From assembly GCA_016776505.1 (NCBI GenBank), contig JADHTG010000038.1:1-32708 (forward strand): 32,708 nucleotides of DNA, given 5' to 3'. A program made the translations under genes and the position numbers. Positions 1 to 8,570 of this stretch are shown piece by piece; within the stretch, counting starts at the first letter, position 1; every line of letters begins with the position of its first letter. Below the pieces are notes generated by a model that saw only the letters and a list, made by a program, of their open reading frames with translations, was not told the origin of the DNA and ran no database searches. The DNA is from Bacteroidota bacterium. GTDB taxonomy: Bacteria; Bacteroidota; Bacteroidia; CAILMK01; JAAYUY01.

Positions 1-155
1 GAAGAATCAACAGAGTTATTATCTACTACGAAAACTTCGGAGGTAAAGCTGGCATTATATGCTATCAGATGTTCCTGGGCTTTCCTTATGGACAGAAGAC
101 ATTGCTCAAGAAAAAACTTGACATTATAATTAACAATAATTACTGATAGCTTCAT
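1..155 (-). CDS. Glycosyltransferase family 2, N-terminal fragment
   Basis: Reading leftwards from ATG at 155, the frame stays open for 51 codons and runs off the window edge. The product begins MKLSVIIVNYNVKFFLEQCL and continues to EVFVVDNNSVDSS. This is the opening of a GT-A fold family 2 glycosyltransferase: the first beta strand with the IIVNYN signature, then the VVDNNS strand that binds the nucleotide of the sugar donor. The acceptor and sugar cannot be known because the catalytic half is missing. The start lies 3 bp beyond the recR stop, so the two genes are very likely co-transcribed. Such enzymes in Bacteroidota usually act at the inner membrane in glycan assembly, but that is inference here. 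Confidence 0.85.
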   Translation of the reverse strand, partial: MKLSVIIVNYNVKFFLEQCLLSIRKAQEHLIAYNASFTSEVFVVDNNSVDS

Positions 156-158
156 GTT

Positions 159-767
159 TTAATTGATAGAGTAGCTTGTTCTATTGATGATGGATCTTCC
201 AAGCGTAATTTCATCTGCAAATTCTAACTCACCTCCTATTGATATTCCCCTGGAAATAGCAGAGATTTTCATATTATTCTTTTGAAGCAAATTCGATACA
301 TAATACATGGTAGTATCACCTTCCATGGTGGCACGCAAGGCAAATACAAGTTCCTGTATCTTTTGTTTATTAATACGCTTTATTAACGAATCAATAGTTA
401 AATCATCAGGCCCAATTCCATCAATTGGAGAAACGACACCTCCTAAAACATGATATAATCCATTGAATTGCTTGGTGTTTTCAATAGCGATTAAATCCCT
501 GTGATCTTCAACAACACAAATAAACTTGTGATTTCTGTTGTGATCAGAACAGATAGTACAAATTTCACCATCCGCAATAGTATGGCAATTTGAGCAAAAT
601 TGAATATCGTCCTTTATTTTAATAATTAATTCCCCGAGTTTTTTCACATTTTCTTCATCTTGCTTTAAAAGGCTCAGAACCATTCTTAAAGCAGTTCTTT
701 TTCCAATTCCAGGAAGTTTTATAAAAGATTCAACAAGCTCTTTTATGATATTAGATGGATATTCCAT
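159..767 (-). CDS. recR: Recombination mediator protein RecR
   Basis: The 202-residue product has the usual RecR length and domain order. A helix-hairpin-helix with LPGIGKRTALR lies at residues 18-28. A four-cysteine zinc finger follows (C58, C61, C70, C73, in CSNCHTIADGEICTIC). Then comes a Toprim domain starting at FICVVEDHRDL with the acidic residues in place, and a C-terminal ATMEGDTTMYY segment typical of the family. RecR works with RecO, and RecF in some bacteria, to load RecA on single-stranded DNA at gaps. It is followed after 3 bp by a glycosyltransferase gene on the same strand. Upstream is the AT-rich gap with DnaA-box-like sequences. I found no clear TAnnTTTG element for it. Confidence 0.97.
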   Translation of the reverse strand: MEYPSNIIKELVESFIKLPGIGKRTALRMVLSLLKQDEENVKKLGELIIKIKDDIQFCSNCHTIADGEICTICSDHNRNHKFICVVEDHRDLIAIENTKQFNGLYHVLGGVVSPIDGIGPDDLTIDSLIKRINKQKIQELVFALRATMEGDTTMYYVSNLLQKNNMKISAISRGISIGGELEFADEITLGRSIINRTSYSIN

Positions 768-934
768 TTTGTTAATTAAAATGCAAAGATCATAAGAATT
801 ATTTATTTCAAAGTTTATTAGTAAAAAAGGTCTTTATCAATATAAAATAAGGCGAATACGTGCATTATATAAATTTTTTTGTAATATTGAATTATTATTC
901 GAATCCCTTTTGAATAATAATTTGGTAGAAAGAG

Positions 935-1021
935 TTATCCACACTAATTGTGTTAGTATGGCGTACGTATGTTTATTATACTTAATGATATACCGAAATC
1001 TATGTGAATAAGTGTGGAAAT
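935..1021. promoter_or_regulatory. Cluster of DnaA-box-like sequences in AT-rich gap
   Basis: The 277-bp gap between divergent recR and the OmpA gene holds two perfect matches to the DnaA box TTATNCACA. One is TTATCCACA on the plus strand at 935-943. The other is TTATTCACA on the minus strand at 1003-1011. A third, near match (ATTTCCACA, minus strand) lies 1 bp further at 1013-1021. The stretch 770-905 is very rich in A and T, as expected for a DNA unwinding element. This could be a replication origin or a DnaA-responsive promoter. Another perfect box occurs inside coding sequence at 2058-2066, so isolated boxes do arise by chance. The function is unproven. Confidence 0.4.
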
Positions 1022-1044
1022 TTGCTAACTAATAAAGAGAAAAG

Positions 1045-2769
1045 ATGAAAACAAAAACATTGCTTTATCTCATGCTTTTTCTGATGATTTCATTTATTGT
1101 CAGTTCTCAGGAAGATGAAAAGCCAGGAAAAATTAAAAAGAAAACTGTCAACCGTACATCTTCTATAAAAAAATCATGGTCAATTGGAGCTTTTGCAGGC
1201 CAGCCCATTGTATTTGGAGATGTGAACCCCGAATATATGGCCCTGGGTTACGGCATTAATATTAAGAAGGCGGTTAGTCATAATCTGGAATTACGAGCTC
1301 AATTTTCCCGGGGAGCTGCCCTGGGTATTGACAGAAAATACTCAAATGCCAATATGATTCAAAGCAATCCTGCCTTAAATGGTACGAACGACCCGGCGGT
1401 GGACTTTACCACCTTAGGATATACCTATTATAATTACAAGATGAATTTTTACGAAGCCAATTTTCACATCATGTATAATTTTGGGTTGAATGATTATCGG
1501 TTGAAAGAAAATCCCCGGGTGAATTATTTTATTTTCATTGGTGCCGGTGGATTGATGTTCAATACGGCCACAGATCAAATAAACAGCTATGGTTCCCTCT
1601 ATAATTTTACCAGTGTTTACAATAAATATACGGCTGGCACAATAACTCAGAAAGAATCACAAGAATTAGTTTCTGATATGCTGGACCGGGATTTTGAAAC
1701 ACCTGCTGATGGAAGCCCTGATGGCAATGGTTTTGTTTCGGATCCGGTATTTATGGGACATCTTTTATTAGCCAATGCGAATGCCGGTGTTGGTGTACGT
1801 TTTAAGCTAAGCAACAGGATTGATCTTTCCCTGGAATCAAAAGCATCATTTTGTGATAATGATTTATTGGATGGTCAGCGTTATGACAGGCTTACATATG
1901 GCTTGTCTGCTAATAATGATGTCTTTTTATTTACTACTCTGGGGTTAAATATCCGCTTGGGTACACTGACCAATGTGTACTGGTTCGACAATCCTGCTTC
2001 CATGCATTATAAAGTAACACTTGAAAATAAAAGGAAAATATCCCTTTTAAGCAGTGATGTGGATAATGATGGTGTTTCAGATTACTTCGATAAGGATCTT
2101 GAAACTCCGGAGGGGGTAAAAGTGGATGTAAATGGAGTGGCAATGGATACGGATGGAGATGGAATTGCTGATTATCTGGATAAGGAGCCGTTCTCAGATT
2201 TGGGTGCTATAGTGGATGAAGAGGGGATTTCGATTGATACAGATGAAGATGGGGTGCCGGATCACAGGGACTTAGATCCTGATACCGATAAGGATATGCT
2301 CGTCAATTTCCAGGGAGTTCCTATTGGCAAAAGAGGATCTATATCAGGTATTCGGGGTGGATCATTGGGATTTTTACCTGCCATTTTCTTTGACTTTGAT
2401 AGGGATGTAGTTAAAACAGAATTTTTATCTCATTTAAGTCTTGTCGCTGAAGCTATGAAGCACAATACAAACACCAGGTTAAAAGTAATTGGATACACAG
2501 ATCCTGTTGGTACACCCGATTACAATCACTCCCTTGGATTGAGAAGATCCGAGGCAGTTATAAATATTCTAAGTTTACAGGGCGTTGATGCATCCAGGTT
2601 TGAAGCAATTAGCAAAGGCGCTACCGAACCACTGACAGATGTCAGATCTGCGGATGCGAACAGGCTTAACAGAAGAGTTCAGTTTGAAATATCAAATGAA
2701 TCAATTGCTCCAGTAATAGATGATGAGATCATTTTAGAAGAAAAATTTGAAGAAGTACCTGTCGAATAA
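1045..2769 (+). CDS. OmpA family outer membrane protein with calcium-type repeats
   Basis: The 574-residue product starts with a signal peptide (about residues 1-21, MKTKTLLYLMLFLMISFIVS, then SSQ). Residues of roughly 45-310 are rich in alternating aromatic and polar residues with glycine, as in an outer membrane beta-barrel. At about 336-415 lie thrombospondin type 3-like, Asp-rich repeats (DVDNDGVSDYFD, DTDGDGIADYLD, DTDEDGVPDHRDLDPDTD), which probably bind calcium. A C-terminal OmpA domain follows at about 447-552, starting FFDFDRDVVKTEF, with GYTDPVG and NRRVQFEIS as peptidoglycan-contact motifs. The protein should link the outer membrane to the cell wall. It has no SD sequence. A strong hairpin follows the stop. 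The gene is monocistronic, divergent from recR and convergent with the TrmH-type gene. Confidence 0.93.
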   Translation: MKTKTLLYLMLFLMISFIVSSQEDEKPGKIKKKTVNRTSSIKKSWSIGAFAGQPIVFGDVNPEYMALGYGINIKKAVSHNLELRAQFSRGAALGIDRKYSNANMIQSNPALNGTNDPAVDFTTLGYTYYNYKMNFYEANFHIMYNFGLNDYRLKENPRVNYFIFIGAGGLMFNTATDQINSYGSLYNFTSVYNKYTAGTITQKESQELVSDMLDRDFETPADGSPDGNGFVSDPVFMGHLLLANANAGVGVRFKLSNRIDLSLESKASFCDNDLLDGQRYDRLTYGLSANNDVFLFTTLGLNIRLGTLTNVYWFDNPASMHYKVTLENKRKISLLSSDVDNDGVSDYFDKDLETPEGVKVDVNGVAMDTDGDGIADYLDKEPFSDLGAIVDEEGISIDTDEDGVPDHRDLDPDTDKDMLVNFQGVPIGKRGSISGIRGGSLGFLPAIFFDFDRDVVKTEFLSHLSLVAEAMKHNTNTRLKVIGYTDPVGTPDYNHSLGLRRSEAVINILSLQGVDASRFEAISKGATEPLTDVRSADANRLNRRVQFEISNESIAPVIDDEIILEEKFEEVPVE

Positions 2770-2791
2770 ACAGACAACCTGAACAAAAGCG

Positions 2792-2824
2792 AAGGCTCTT
2801 CATTTTGAAGAGCCTTTATTTTTT
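2792..2824 (+). terminator. Rho-independent terminator of the OmpA gene
   Basis: An 11-bp perfect stem pairs 2792-2802 (AAGGCTCTTCA) with 2806-2816 (TGAAGAGCCTT) around a 3-nt TTT loop. It is followed by TATTTTTT on the plus strand. It ends 55 bp past the OmpA stop. The right arm reaches the stop codon of the convergent methyltransferase gene. On the minus strand the stem is followed only by a short T run (from AAAA at 2784-2787), so it may work weakly in both directions. Confidence 0.9.
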
Positions 2825-3346
2825 AAGGTACTTAGACAAATGGTACATCATTATCCCTGCAGCAACACTGACATTTAAAGAATGTTTGGTTCCATACTGT
2901 GGGATCTCCAAACATAAATCCAGATCATTCATGATTTCTTCATGGATGCCTGTAAGTTCATTGCCCAGAATAATCACATATTTTTCATTGGATTTTGGAA
3001 TAAATTCCTCCAGGCTAATTTGCTCATCCGCCTGTTCAAGGCCAACGATGATATAATTATTTTTTTTAAGCCGGGAAATAGTTCCTTGAATATCGGCAGA
3101 ATATTCCCAATCTACTGATTCAGTTGCACCCAGTGCAGTTTTATGAATGTCCCGGTGTGGAGGCCTGGGTGTAAAACCGCACAGGATGATTTTTTCAATC
3201 AGAAAAGCATCAGAAGATCGAAATACAGAACCTACATTGTGCATACTCCTGATGTTGTCAAGGAGAATAATAATGGGTAATTTTTTAGATAATTTATATT
3301 CGTCAACATTCAGCCTGTTGAGTTCAGATGTTTTTAACTTTTTCAT
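2816..3346 (-). CDS. TrmH/SpoU family RNA 2'-O-methyltransferase
   Basis: The 176-residue product has the three SPOUT motifs in order. Motif 1 is ILLDNIRSMHNVGSVFRSSD near the N-terminus (about residues 28-47), with the Asn and Arg that hold the RNA. Motif 2 is YVIILGNELTGIHEEIM at about 120-136. Motif 3 is LEIPQYGTKHSLNVSVAAGI near 148-167, which forms part of the SAM-binding knot. The protein methylates ribose 2'-OH of tRNA or rRNA with S-adenosylmethionine; which RNA and position cannot be told from sequence. It lacks the N-terminal substrate-binding extension of RlmB, so it resembles the short TrmH/TrmL-like class. It is convergent with the OmpA gene. Confidence 0.92.
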   Translation of the reverse strand: MKKLKTSELNRLNVDEYKLSKKLPIIILLDNIRSMHNVGSVFRSSDAFLIEKIILCGFTPRPPHRDIHKTALGATESVDWEYSADIQGTISRLKKNNYIIVGLEQADEQISLEEFIPKSNEKYVIILGNELTGIHEEIMNDLDLCLEIPQYGTKHSLNVSVAAGIMMYHLSKYLKK

Positions 3347-3514
3347 CTGGTTTTTTTAATATGCCAAATCCAACCATCGATACAGAATAGACGACTTGGG
3401 AATTTTTGATGATTAAAATAGTCATGATTGACCGTATACCATTAAAGTTTCAGTTTGACGTTGTGAGTTTAAAGATTAATTGAATCATGTCGGTTTCATT
3501 CGGCTTTATTATTT

Positions 3515-3522
3515 TAATTTTG
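3515..3522 (+). promoter_or_regulatory. Candidate -7 element for mutS
   Basis: TAATTTTG matches the Bacteroidota -7 consensus TAnnTTTG and sits 40 bp before the mutS start. No convincing TTTG lies 19-21 bp upstream, so only the -7 half is supported. This 8-mer arises by chance about once in 1-2 kb of such AT-rich DNA. Confidence 0.35.
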
Positions 3523-3561
3523 ATATTCTATTGGCAAAAATAAGATAAAATTTAATTCAAC

Positions 3562-6174
3562 TTGGGAGCAAAGAAGAAGATTGAGGAAACCCCTCTAATG
3601 AAACAATATTTTGCCATTAAAGCAAAACACCCGGACGCCATTCTTCTTTTTCGTGTGGGCGATTTTTATGAAACATTTGGAGAAGATGCCATAAAAACTT
3701 CAAAAATCCTGGGAATTGTGCTGACCAAAAGAGCAAATGGCTCAAGTCATGTAGAGCTGGCCGGATTCCCGCATCACAGTGTAGATATCTATCTTCCCAA
3801 GTTGATTAAATCCGGACATCGGGTTGCTATTTGCGAACAATTGGAAGATCCCAAAAAAACAAAACACATTGTTAAAAGAGGGGTAACCGAGCTAGTTACT
3901 CCAGGCACATCAATAAGCGATAAAATTCTGGAGAATAAAGAGAACAATTATCTGGCAGCATTAAGTTTTAGCGAGGAAAACATTGGTCTTGCCTTCATAG
4001 ATCTTTCAACAGGTGAGTTTTTAGTTACTGAAGGTGAATTTGATTTCATTGATAACTTAATCAGCACATTTAATCCATCTGAAATCATTTACTCTAAGAA
4101 TAAACAAGAATTATATAATCATTTGTTTGACTCCAAGCGGTTCACTTTTTTGCTAGAGGAATGGCTTTTTAGTTTCGAATTTGCAGAGGAGAAGTTATTG
4201 AATCACTTCGATACAAAAAGTTTAAAAGGTTTTGGAATTGATGCTCTAAAAAGTGGAATTTGTGCTGCAGGTGTTATTCTCCACTATTTGTCTGAAAACA
4301 AACACGATCATCTCAAACACATTAACCAAATCAGGAGATTAGAAAAAGATCAATTTGTTTGGTTAGATAAATTTTCAGTTAAAAACCTGGAATTAATTTC
4401 ATCTATACAATTTGGTGGCAAATCTCTTTTTGAAGTGTTGGACAGCACCTTAACTCCTATGGGTGGACGTTTACTGAGAAAATGGCTGGTCATGCCCCTG
4501 AAAGAAATCCGTTCTATAAAAGAAAGACAGGAAATAGTTAAGCTTCTGTTAAAAAAAGAAGATATTTCTGATGTTCTGACAGATCTTTTATCACAAATAG
4601 GAGATATGGAACGTCTGATATCAAAAGTTGCATTAAAAAAAATAAATCCCCGGGAGATCTTACATATTGAAAAATCATTGCATATAGTTGAGCAGATGAA
4701 AGATTTGTTCAGTAAAGGGAAAAACAGCCAGTTAAGAAAAATTTCTGACAAATTAAATCCATGCAGTGAAATTCGAAAGAAGATAGCCAATACTCTTGAA
4801 GAAGAGCCTCCTGTGCTTGTTAATAAAGGGGATTTGATTCGAAAAGGTGTTTCAGAAAAACTGGATGAACTCAAGGAATTAAAAAAATCCGGGAAAGATT
4901 ATTTAGTTAAAATACGTGAAAGAGAAGTTATAAATACAGGAATTACTTCCTTAAAAGTAGGATTTAATAATGTTTTTGGATATTATCTTGAGGTAACCAA
5001 TGCACATAAAAATAAGGTTCCGGAAGAATGGTTAAGAAAGCAGACTCTCGTGAATGCTGAACGATACATTACTGAAGAACTGAAAGTTTACGAGGAGAAA
5101 ATTCTGAATGCTGAAGAGAAAATTCTTGAAATTGAACAGGAAATATACCAGGATTTAGTATTTGAACTGGCAGACTATATTCATCCTATTCAACAAAATT
5201 CATCATTAATTGCATTCATAGATTGTTTGCTTTCTTTTGCAAGCATGGCAAAATTAAATAACTATAATAAGCCTGATATTGATCAAAGCTTTGTAATTGA
5301 TATAAGGGATGGAAGGCATCCGGTTATAGAGAGAAGTCTTGCACCGGGAGAGGAATACATACCTAATGACATCTATTTGAATAATAATAACCAGCAGCTA
5401 ATCATACTTACAGGCCCGAATATGTCTGGTAAATCAGCCGTATTAAGACAAACAGCCCTGATTGTTTTGATGGCTCAAATGGGCAGTTATGTTCCTGCTA
5501 CATCTGCTCGTATGGGTATTGTTGATAAAATATTTACAAGGGTAGGCGCTTCCGATAACCTGGCCCTTGGAGAATCCACTTTTATGATTGAAATGATTGA
5601 AACAGCCAGTATTTTAAATAATATTTCAGATAGAAGCTTAATTGTCCTTGATGAAATTGGAAGGGGAACCAGTACGTATGATGGGATATCTATTGCATGG
5701 GCCATTACGGAATATTTGCATCATAATAAATTCAAACCCAAAACATTATTTGCCACCCATTATCACGAGTTAAATGAAATTGCAAAAACATTGAAGCGGG
5801 TTAAAAACTTCAATGTCAGTGTGAAGGAGTATAAAAATAAAATAATTTTTCTAAGAAAGCTTAAGCCAGGAGGCAGTGAACATAGTTTTGGAATTAATGT
5901 AGCACAGCTGGCAGGTGTCCCAAAAGATGTTGTATCCCGGGCTCAGGAAATTCTGGCTGAACTTGAAAAACAAAGAGCTGGTATTAAAAATGATGAGGGA
6001 ATTCCTTCAAATTCGACTGTCAATATTCAATTAAAAATGTTTGATGTGGGAGATCCGGATTATGAACGGCTTAAAATGGAGCTGGATAAAATTGACATCA
6101 ATTCACTTACACCCATAGAAGCTTTAATGAAGGTAAATTACCTGAAGGGATTGATAAAAAAAATTAGTGAGTAA
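3562..6174 (+). CDS. mutS: DNA mismatch repair ATPase MutS
   Basis: The 870-residue product is full-length MutS. The mismatch-reading Phe-x-Glu lies in GDFYETF (F35, E37). Connector, lever and clamp regions follow. The ATPase Walker A is GPNMSGKSA at about 618-626, and Walker B is IVLDEIGRGTSTYDG at about 694-708, with FATHYHEL after it. The dimerisation helix-turn-helix is at about 765-800 (GGSEHSFGINVAQLAGVP). The start is TTG at 3562: an in-frame TAA lies at 3553-3555, and the next ATG (codon 13) would cut into the conserved LMKQY segment. MutS binds base mismatches and recruits MutL. The stop abuts the stop of the convergent gene with no gap. Confidence 0.98.
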   Translation: MGAKKKIEETPLMKQYFAIKAKHPDAILLFRVGDFYETFGEDAIKTSKILGIVLTKRANGSSHVELAGFPHHSVDIYLPKLIKSGHRVAICEQLEDPKKTKHIVKRGVTELVTPGTSISDKILENKENNYLAALSFSEENIGLAFIDLSTGEFLVTEGEFDFIDNLISTFNPSEIIYSKNKQELYNHLFDSKRFTFLLEEWLFSFEFAEEKLLNHFDTKSLKGFGIDALKSGICAAGVILHYLSENKHDHLKHINQIRRLEKDQFVWLDKFSVKNLELISSIQFGGKSLFEVLDSTLTPMGGRLLRKWLVMPLKEIRSIKERQEIVKLLLKKEDISDVLTDLLSQIGDMERLISKVALKKINPREILHIEKSLHIVEQMKDLFSKGKNSQLRKISDKLNPCSEIRKKIANTLEEEPPVLVNKGDLIRKGVSEKLDELKELKKSGKDYLVKIREREVINTGITSLKVGFNNVFGYYLEVTNAHKNKVPEEWLRKQTLVNAERYITEELKVYEEKILNAEEKILEIEQEIYQDLVFELADYIHPIQQNSSLIAFIDCLLSFASMAKLNNYNKPDIDQSFVIDIRDGRHPVIERSLAPGEEYIPNDIYLNNNNQQLIILTGPNMSGKSAVLRQTALIVLMAQMGSYVPATSARMGIVDKIFTRVGASDNLALGESTFMIEMIETASILNNISDRSLIVLDEIGRGTSTYDGISIAWAITEYLHHNKFKPKTLFATHYHELNEIAKTLKRVKNFNVSVKEYKNKIIFLRKLKPGGSEHSFGINVAQLAGVPKDVVSRAQEILAELEKQRAGIKNDEGIPSNSTVNIQLKMFDVGDPDYERLKMELDKIDINSLTPIEALMKVNYLKGLIKKISE

Positions 6175-6702
6175 TTACAGATCTTTACTCAGGTCGAACT
6201 CAATTGCTTCCCCTATATAAGAATAGGTCAGGAATATTTTCGTCTGAAATTGACCATCTTCACGGTAAGAAGTAAAGGAATAGACCAGGTTGACCAGTTT
6301 GCCTTTCCAGATCATTTCGGATGTATAGGAATAACCACTCGTTGAGCGGTGAAATGTATATCGGCCATAATTTTTGATCAGTGCGTTGAAAATGCTTTCA
6401 TTTTTTTGCCTGTCCTGATCATCCAGTTTCACTTTTACCTTGACAAGATTGTCGTTTTTAAAGTATAGTTCTAAACTTTCAAGTCTATAGCTGCCAATAT
6501 GGACCTCACTTAAATCCTTTAATTCATAATATTCATCGGAAACCTTTGTGGGATTATAATTGCTGTAATTACTCAAAGGAGTGTTGAATTTGAAATGCTG
6601 AAATCCGAATCTTTCATCTAAAAAATCAGTGTTTTGCGAAAATGCAAAAGTGGGTGTAAATAATAAGAAAAAAAAGGATAAAAATGTATTGATTCGATTC
6701 AT
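6175..6702 (-). CDS. Unrecognised secreted protein
   Basis: I do not recognise this 175-residue product. Residues 1-23 form a clear signal peptide (MNRINTFLSFFFLLFTPTFA, then FSQ). It has no lipobox cysteine and no further membrane segment. The mature part starts near FLDERFGFQHFKFNTPLSNY and alternates hydrophobic and charged residues (LESLELYFKNDNLVKVKVKL, TSEMIWKGKLVNLVYSF), which suggests a small beta-rich fold in the periplasm. It has no cysteines in the mature part and no obvious active-site motif. It stands alone: mutS ends head-on against it and 133 bp separate it from the cdaA stop. Reading frame, signal peptide and codon use look like a real gene. Confidence 0.75.
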   Translation of the reverse strand: MNRINTFLSFFFLLFTPTFAFSQNTDFLDERFGFQHFKFNTPLSNYSNYNPTKVSDEYYELKDLSEVHIGSYRLESLELYFKNDNLVKVKVKLDDQDRQKNESIFNALIKNYGRYTFHRSTSGYSYTSEMIWKGKLVNLVYSFTSYREDGQFQTKIFLTYSYIGEAIEFDLSKDL

Positions 6703-6835
6703 TCGACAGATTTAATTATGTGGTAAAAATACAGAAATTATAGTCAGTTCAGTGGTTTCATTTAGATTAATCGTTAACGAAGCAATTCGGATGTTATTGC
6801 GCAGAATGGGAAATAATGATTTAATTACGAATGTA

Positions 6836-7678
6836 TTAAACTGTAATGTCACTTAAATTCAGGAAATTTTTATCCAGCGTTCCACGAAGAGCTTTCATAC
6901 TGACGGGAGTATCCAGTTGTCCGTCAATGGCAAGAGATATATTGCCTGATTCCTCAGAAATAGCAATGGCAATTGCATCGCTTTGTTCAGAAATTCCAAG
7001 AGCTGCACGATGCCGGAGACCTAAATCATCAGGAATGGTATTATTATCAGATAAAGGTAAGATACAGGAAGCAGCACGGATTTTATTTTTAACCACTATC
7101 ACAGCTCCATCGTGTAATGGGCTGCTTTTATTAAAGATGGAGTTCAGGAGTTTTACAGACAATTCCCCGTCAATAATTGTTCCTGTTGAAGAAAATCCTC
7201 TTAATTCAGATGATTTTGTAATGACAATCAGGGCTCCTGTTTTTGATTTCGATAGCTGACTGCAAGCTTTGAGCAGTTCTGAATAATTAAGGCCAATAGC
7301 CGGATTTATTTTCCAGTTCCATGGTAACAAATGGGTCATTTTAAATTTACGTACAAAAATGCTTCTTTGCCCAATAATCAGGAGAAACTTCCTTATTTCC
7401 TGCTGAAAGACGATAAGTACCAATATGACACCTACTCCAATAAATTGCCCAAGTATTGCGTCTAATAGTTTCATATTGAGCAGCTTAACTATCAGCCAAA
7501 GAAAATAGATGGATAGAAGACCAATAAAAATATTGGCAGCGATTGTGCCCTTTAAAAGCTTGTAGAGTAAGTAAATAAGCAAAGCGACAAGAAGAACATC
7601 TACTACATCTAAAAACCTTATGACTAAAAAGTCCAGGTTTAAAGCTAATACACTATGAATGACAACTGACAAAAACAA
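6836..7678 (-). CDS. cdaA: Diadenylate cyclase CdaA (c-di-AMP synthase)
   Basis: The 280-residue protein has three N-terminal membrane helices (about residues 15-95, rich in Leu/Ile/Val). A DisA_N (DAC) catalytic domain follows. Its two nucleotide-binding motifs are visible: LHDGAVIV with D190-G191-A192, and RHRAALG starting at R222. The linker contains FQQEIRKFL, typical of CdaA. It joins two ATP into cyclic di-AMP at the inner membrane. c-di-AMP controls potassium and osmotic balance in many bacteria. The start lies 1 bp after the folP stop, so the two are co-transcribed, as is common in Bacteroidota. No CdaR partner gene is next to it, consistent with what is usual outside Firmicutes. Confidence 0.95.
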   Translation of the reverse strand: MFLSVVIHSVLALNLDFLVIRFLDVVDVLLVALLIYLLYKLLKGTIAANIFIGLLSIYFLWLIVKLLNMKLLDAILGQFIGVGVILVLIVFQQEIRKFLLIIGQRSIFVRKFKMTHLLPWNWKINPAIGLNYSELLKACSQLSKSKTGALIVITKSSELRGFSSTGTIIDGELSVKLLNSIFNKSSPLHDGAVIVVKNKIRAASCILPLSDNNTIPDDLGLRHRAALGISEQSDAIAIAISEESGNISLAIDGQLDTPVSMKALRGTLDKNFLNLSDITV

Positions 7679-7679
7679 T

Positions 7680-8537
7680 TTATTGTTTATTTGGATTCAG
7701 GTACAAATCTACAAGTTTTATTGCTTCGACAGCCTCTTTTACATCATGTACTCTCAGAATAGATGCTCCATTCAGCAAGGCAATTGTATTCAATATGCTG
7801 GTCCCATTTAACGCATTTTCAGCTGTTGTCTGCAGGCTGTTATAAATCATTGATTTTCTTGAAAGTCCAACCAATACAGGTGTTTGAAATATATCGAATA
7901 ATGACAACTTATTTAAAATTTCATAGTTATGGACACTATTTTTGCCAAACCCGAATCCAGGATCAATAATGATATCATTAATCCCCATTTTATTGAATAA
8001 ATTTAATTTATCTGAAAAATAACTTAAAAGAGCATTTGTAATATTGCTATAATTGGGATTTTGTTGCATATTGGCCGGAGTTCCTTGCATATGCATAATG
8101 ATATAAGGAACATTCGCTTCTGCCATTAATTCAGGCAATCGGGGATCAAGATCTCCGGCACTAATATCATTGATGATGTCTGCACCAGACCTGATCGCCT
8201 CTTCTGCTACTTTGGACCTAAAAGTATCCACGGAAATAATGCTATCCGGAAATTTTTTCTTAATCTCCAATATGGCCGGAATAATCCTGTTTAGCTCTTC
8301 AGATACGGAAATATGAGCAGCACCCGGACGTGAAGAATAACCTCCAACATCTAATATGTCTGCTCCTTCCTGTATCATATTTGCTGCTTTTGATAGGAGC
8401 TCCTCAACAGATTTTAGCTTACCGCCATCATAAAAAGAATCAGGTGTTAAATTGAGTATTCCCATGATCCTTTTCTTTTTTAAATCGAACAGTTTTCCTT
8501 TTATTTTTATCATGTTATTTTTGTGCAGCATTATCAT
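7680..8537 (-). CDS. folP: Dihydropteroate synthase
   Basis: The product shows all the usual FolP loops: MGILNLTPDSFYDGG (loop 1), ILDVGGYSSRPGA (loop 2), SVDTFRS, DIINDISAGD, YIIMHMQGTP, IIDPGFGFGKN, VLVGLSRKS and ILRVHDVKEA. It condenses p-aminobenzoate with dihydropterin pyrophosphate to give dihydropteroate in folate synthesis, the step blocked by sulfonamides. The ATG at 8537 gives 285 residues. An in-frame ATG at 8513 (codon 9, MIKIKGKLFDL) gives 277 and fits family N-termini at least as well. cdaA follows after 1 bp. The gene is divergent from the DUF1599 gene; the -33 element of that promoter lies inside the upstream end of this frame, which slightly favours the shorter start. Confidence 0.97.
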   Translation of the reverse strand: MIMLHKNNMIKIKGKLFDLKKKRIMGILNLTPDSFYDGGKLKSVEELLSKAANMIQEGADILDVGGYSSRPGAAHISVSEELNRIIPAILEIKKKFPDSIISVDTFRSKVAEEAIRSGADIINDISAGDLDPRLPELMAEANVPYIIMHMQGTPANMQQNPNYSNITNALLSYFSDKLNLFNKMGINDIIIDPGFGFGKNSVHNYEILNKLSLFDIFQTPVLVGLSRKSMIYNSLQTTAENALNGTSILNTIALLNGASILRVHDVKEAVEAIKLVDLYLNPNKQ

Positions 8538-8550
8538 TCCATTAAATTTG
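8520..8550 (+). promoter_or_regulatory. Strong Bacteroidota-type promoter for the DUF1599 gene
   Basis: TTTG at 8520-8523, a 19-bp spacer and TAAATTTG at 8543-8550 match the consensus TTTG-N19-21-TAnnTTTG in full. Transcription would begin near 8557, before the GTG start at 8571. The -33 element overlaps the in-frame ATG at 8523, so this ATG cannot be the start of a transcript made from here. Confidence 0.7.
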
Positions 8551-8570
8551 TTAATAAATTATTCTCAAAA

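Noticed and set aside
2046..2290. Direct repeats encoding Asp-rich motifs in the OmpA gene as a possible recombination hot spot
   Set aside because: The repeats are similar in protein but diverged in DNA, as is usual for thrombospondin type 3-like repeats.
2805..3056. Open frame of 83 codons on the plus strand opposite the TrmH-type gene
   Set aside because: It lies wholly within the antisense of a gene with clear SPOUT motifs, begins inside the terminator stem and has no recognisable domain.
4350..4874. Open frame of 174 codons on the minus strand inside mutS
   Set aside because: Ser/Phe/Ile-rich translation typical of an antisense shadow of a real gene; mutS is intact across it.
8523..8570. 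N-terminal extension of the DUF1599 protein from ATG 8523
   Set aside because: The full promoter with -33 element at 8520-8523 and -7 at 8543-8550 overlaps it, and the extra residues do not look like the family.
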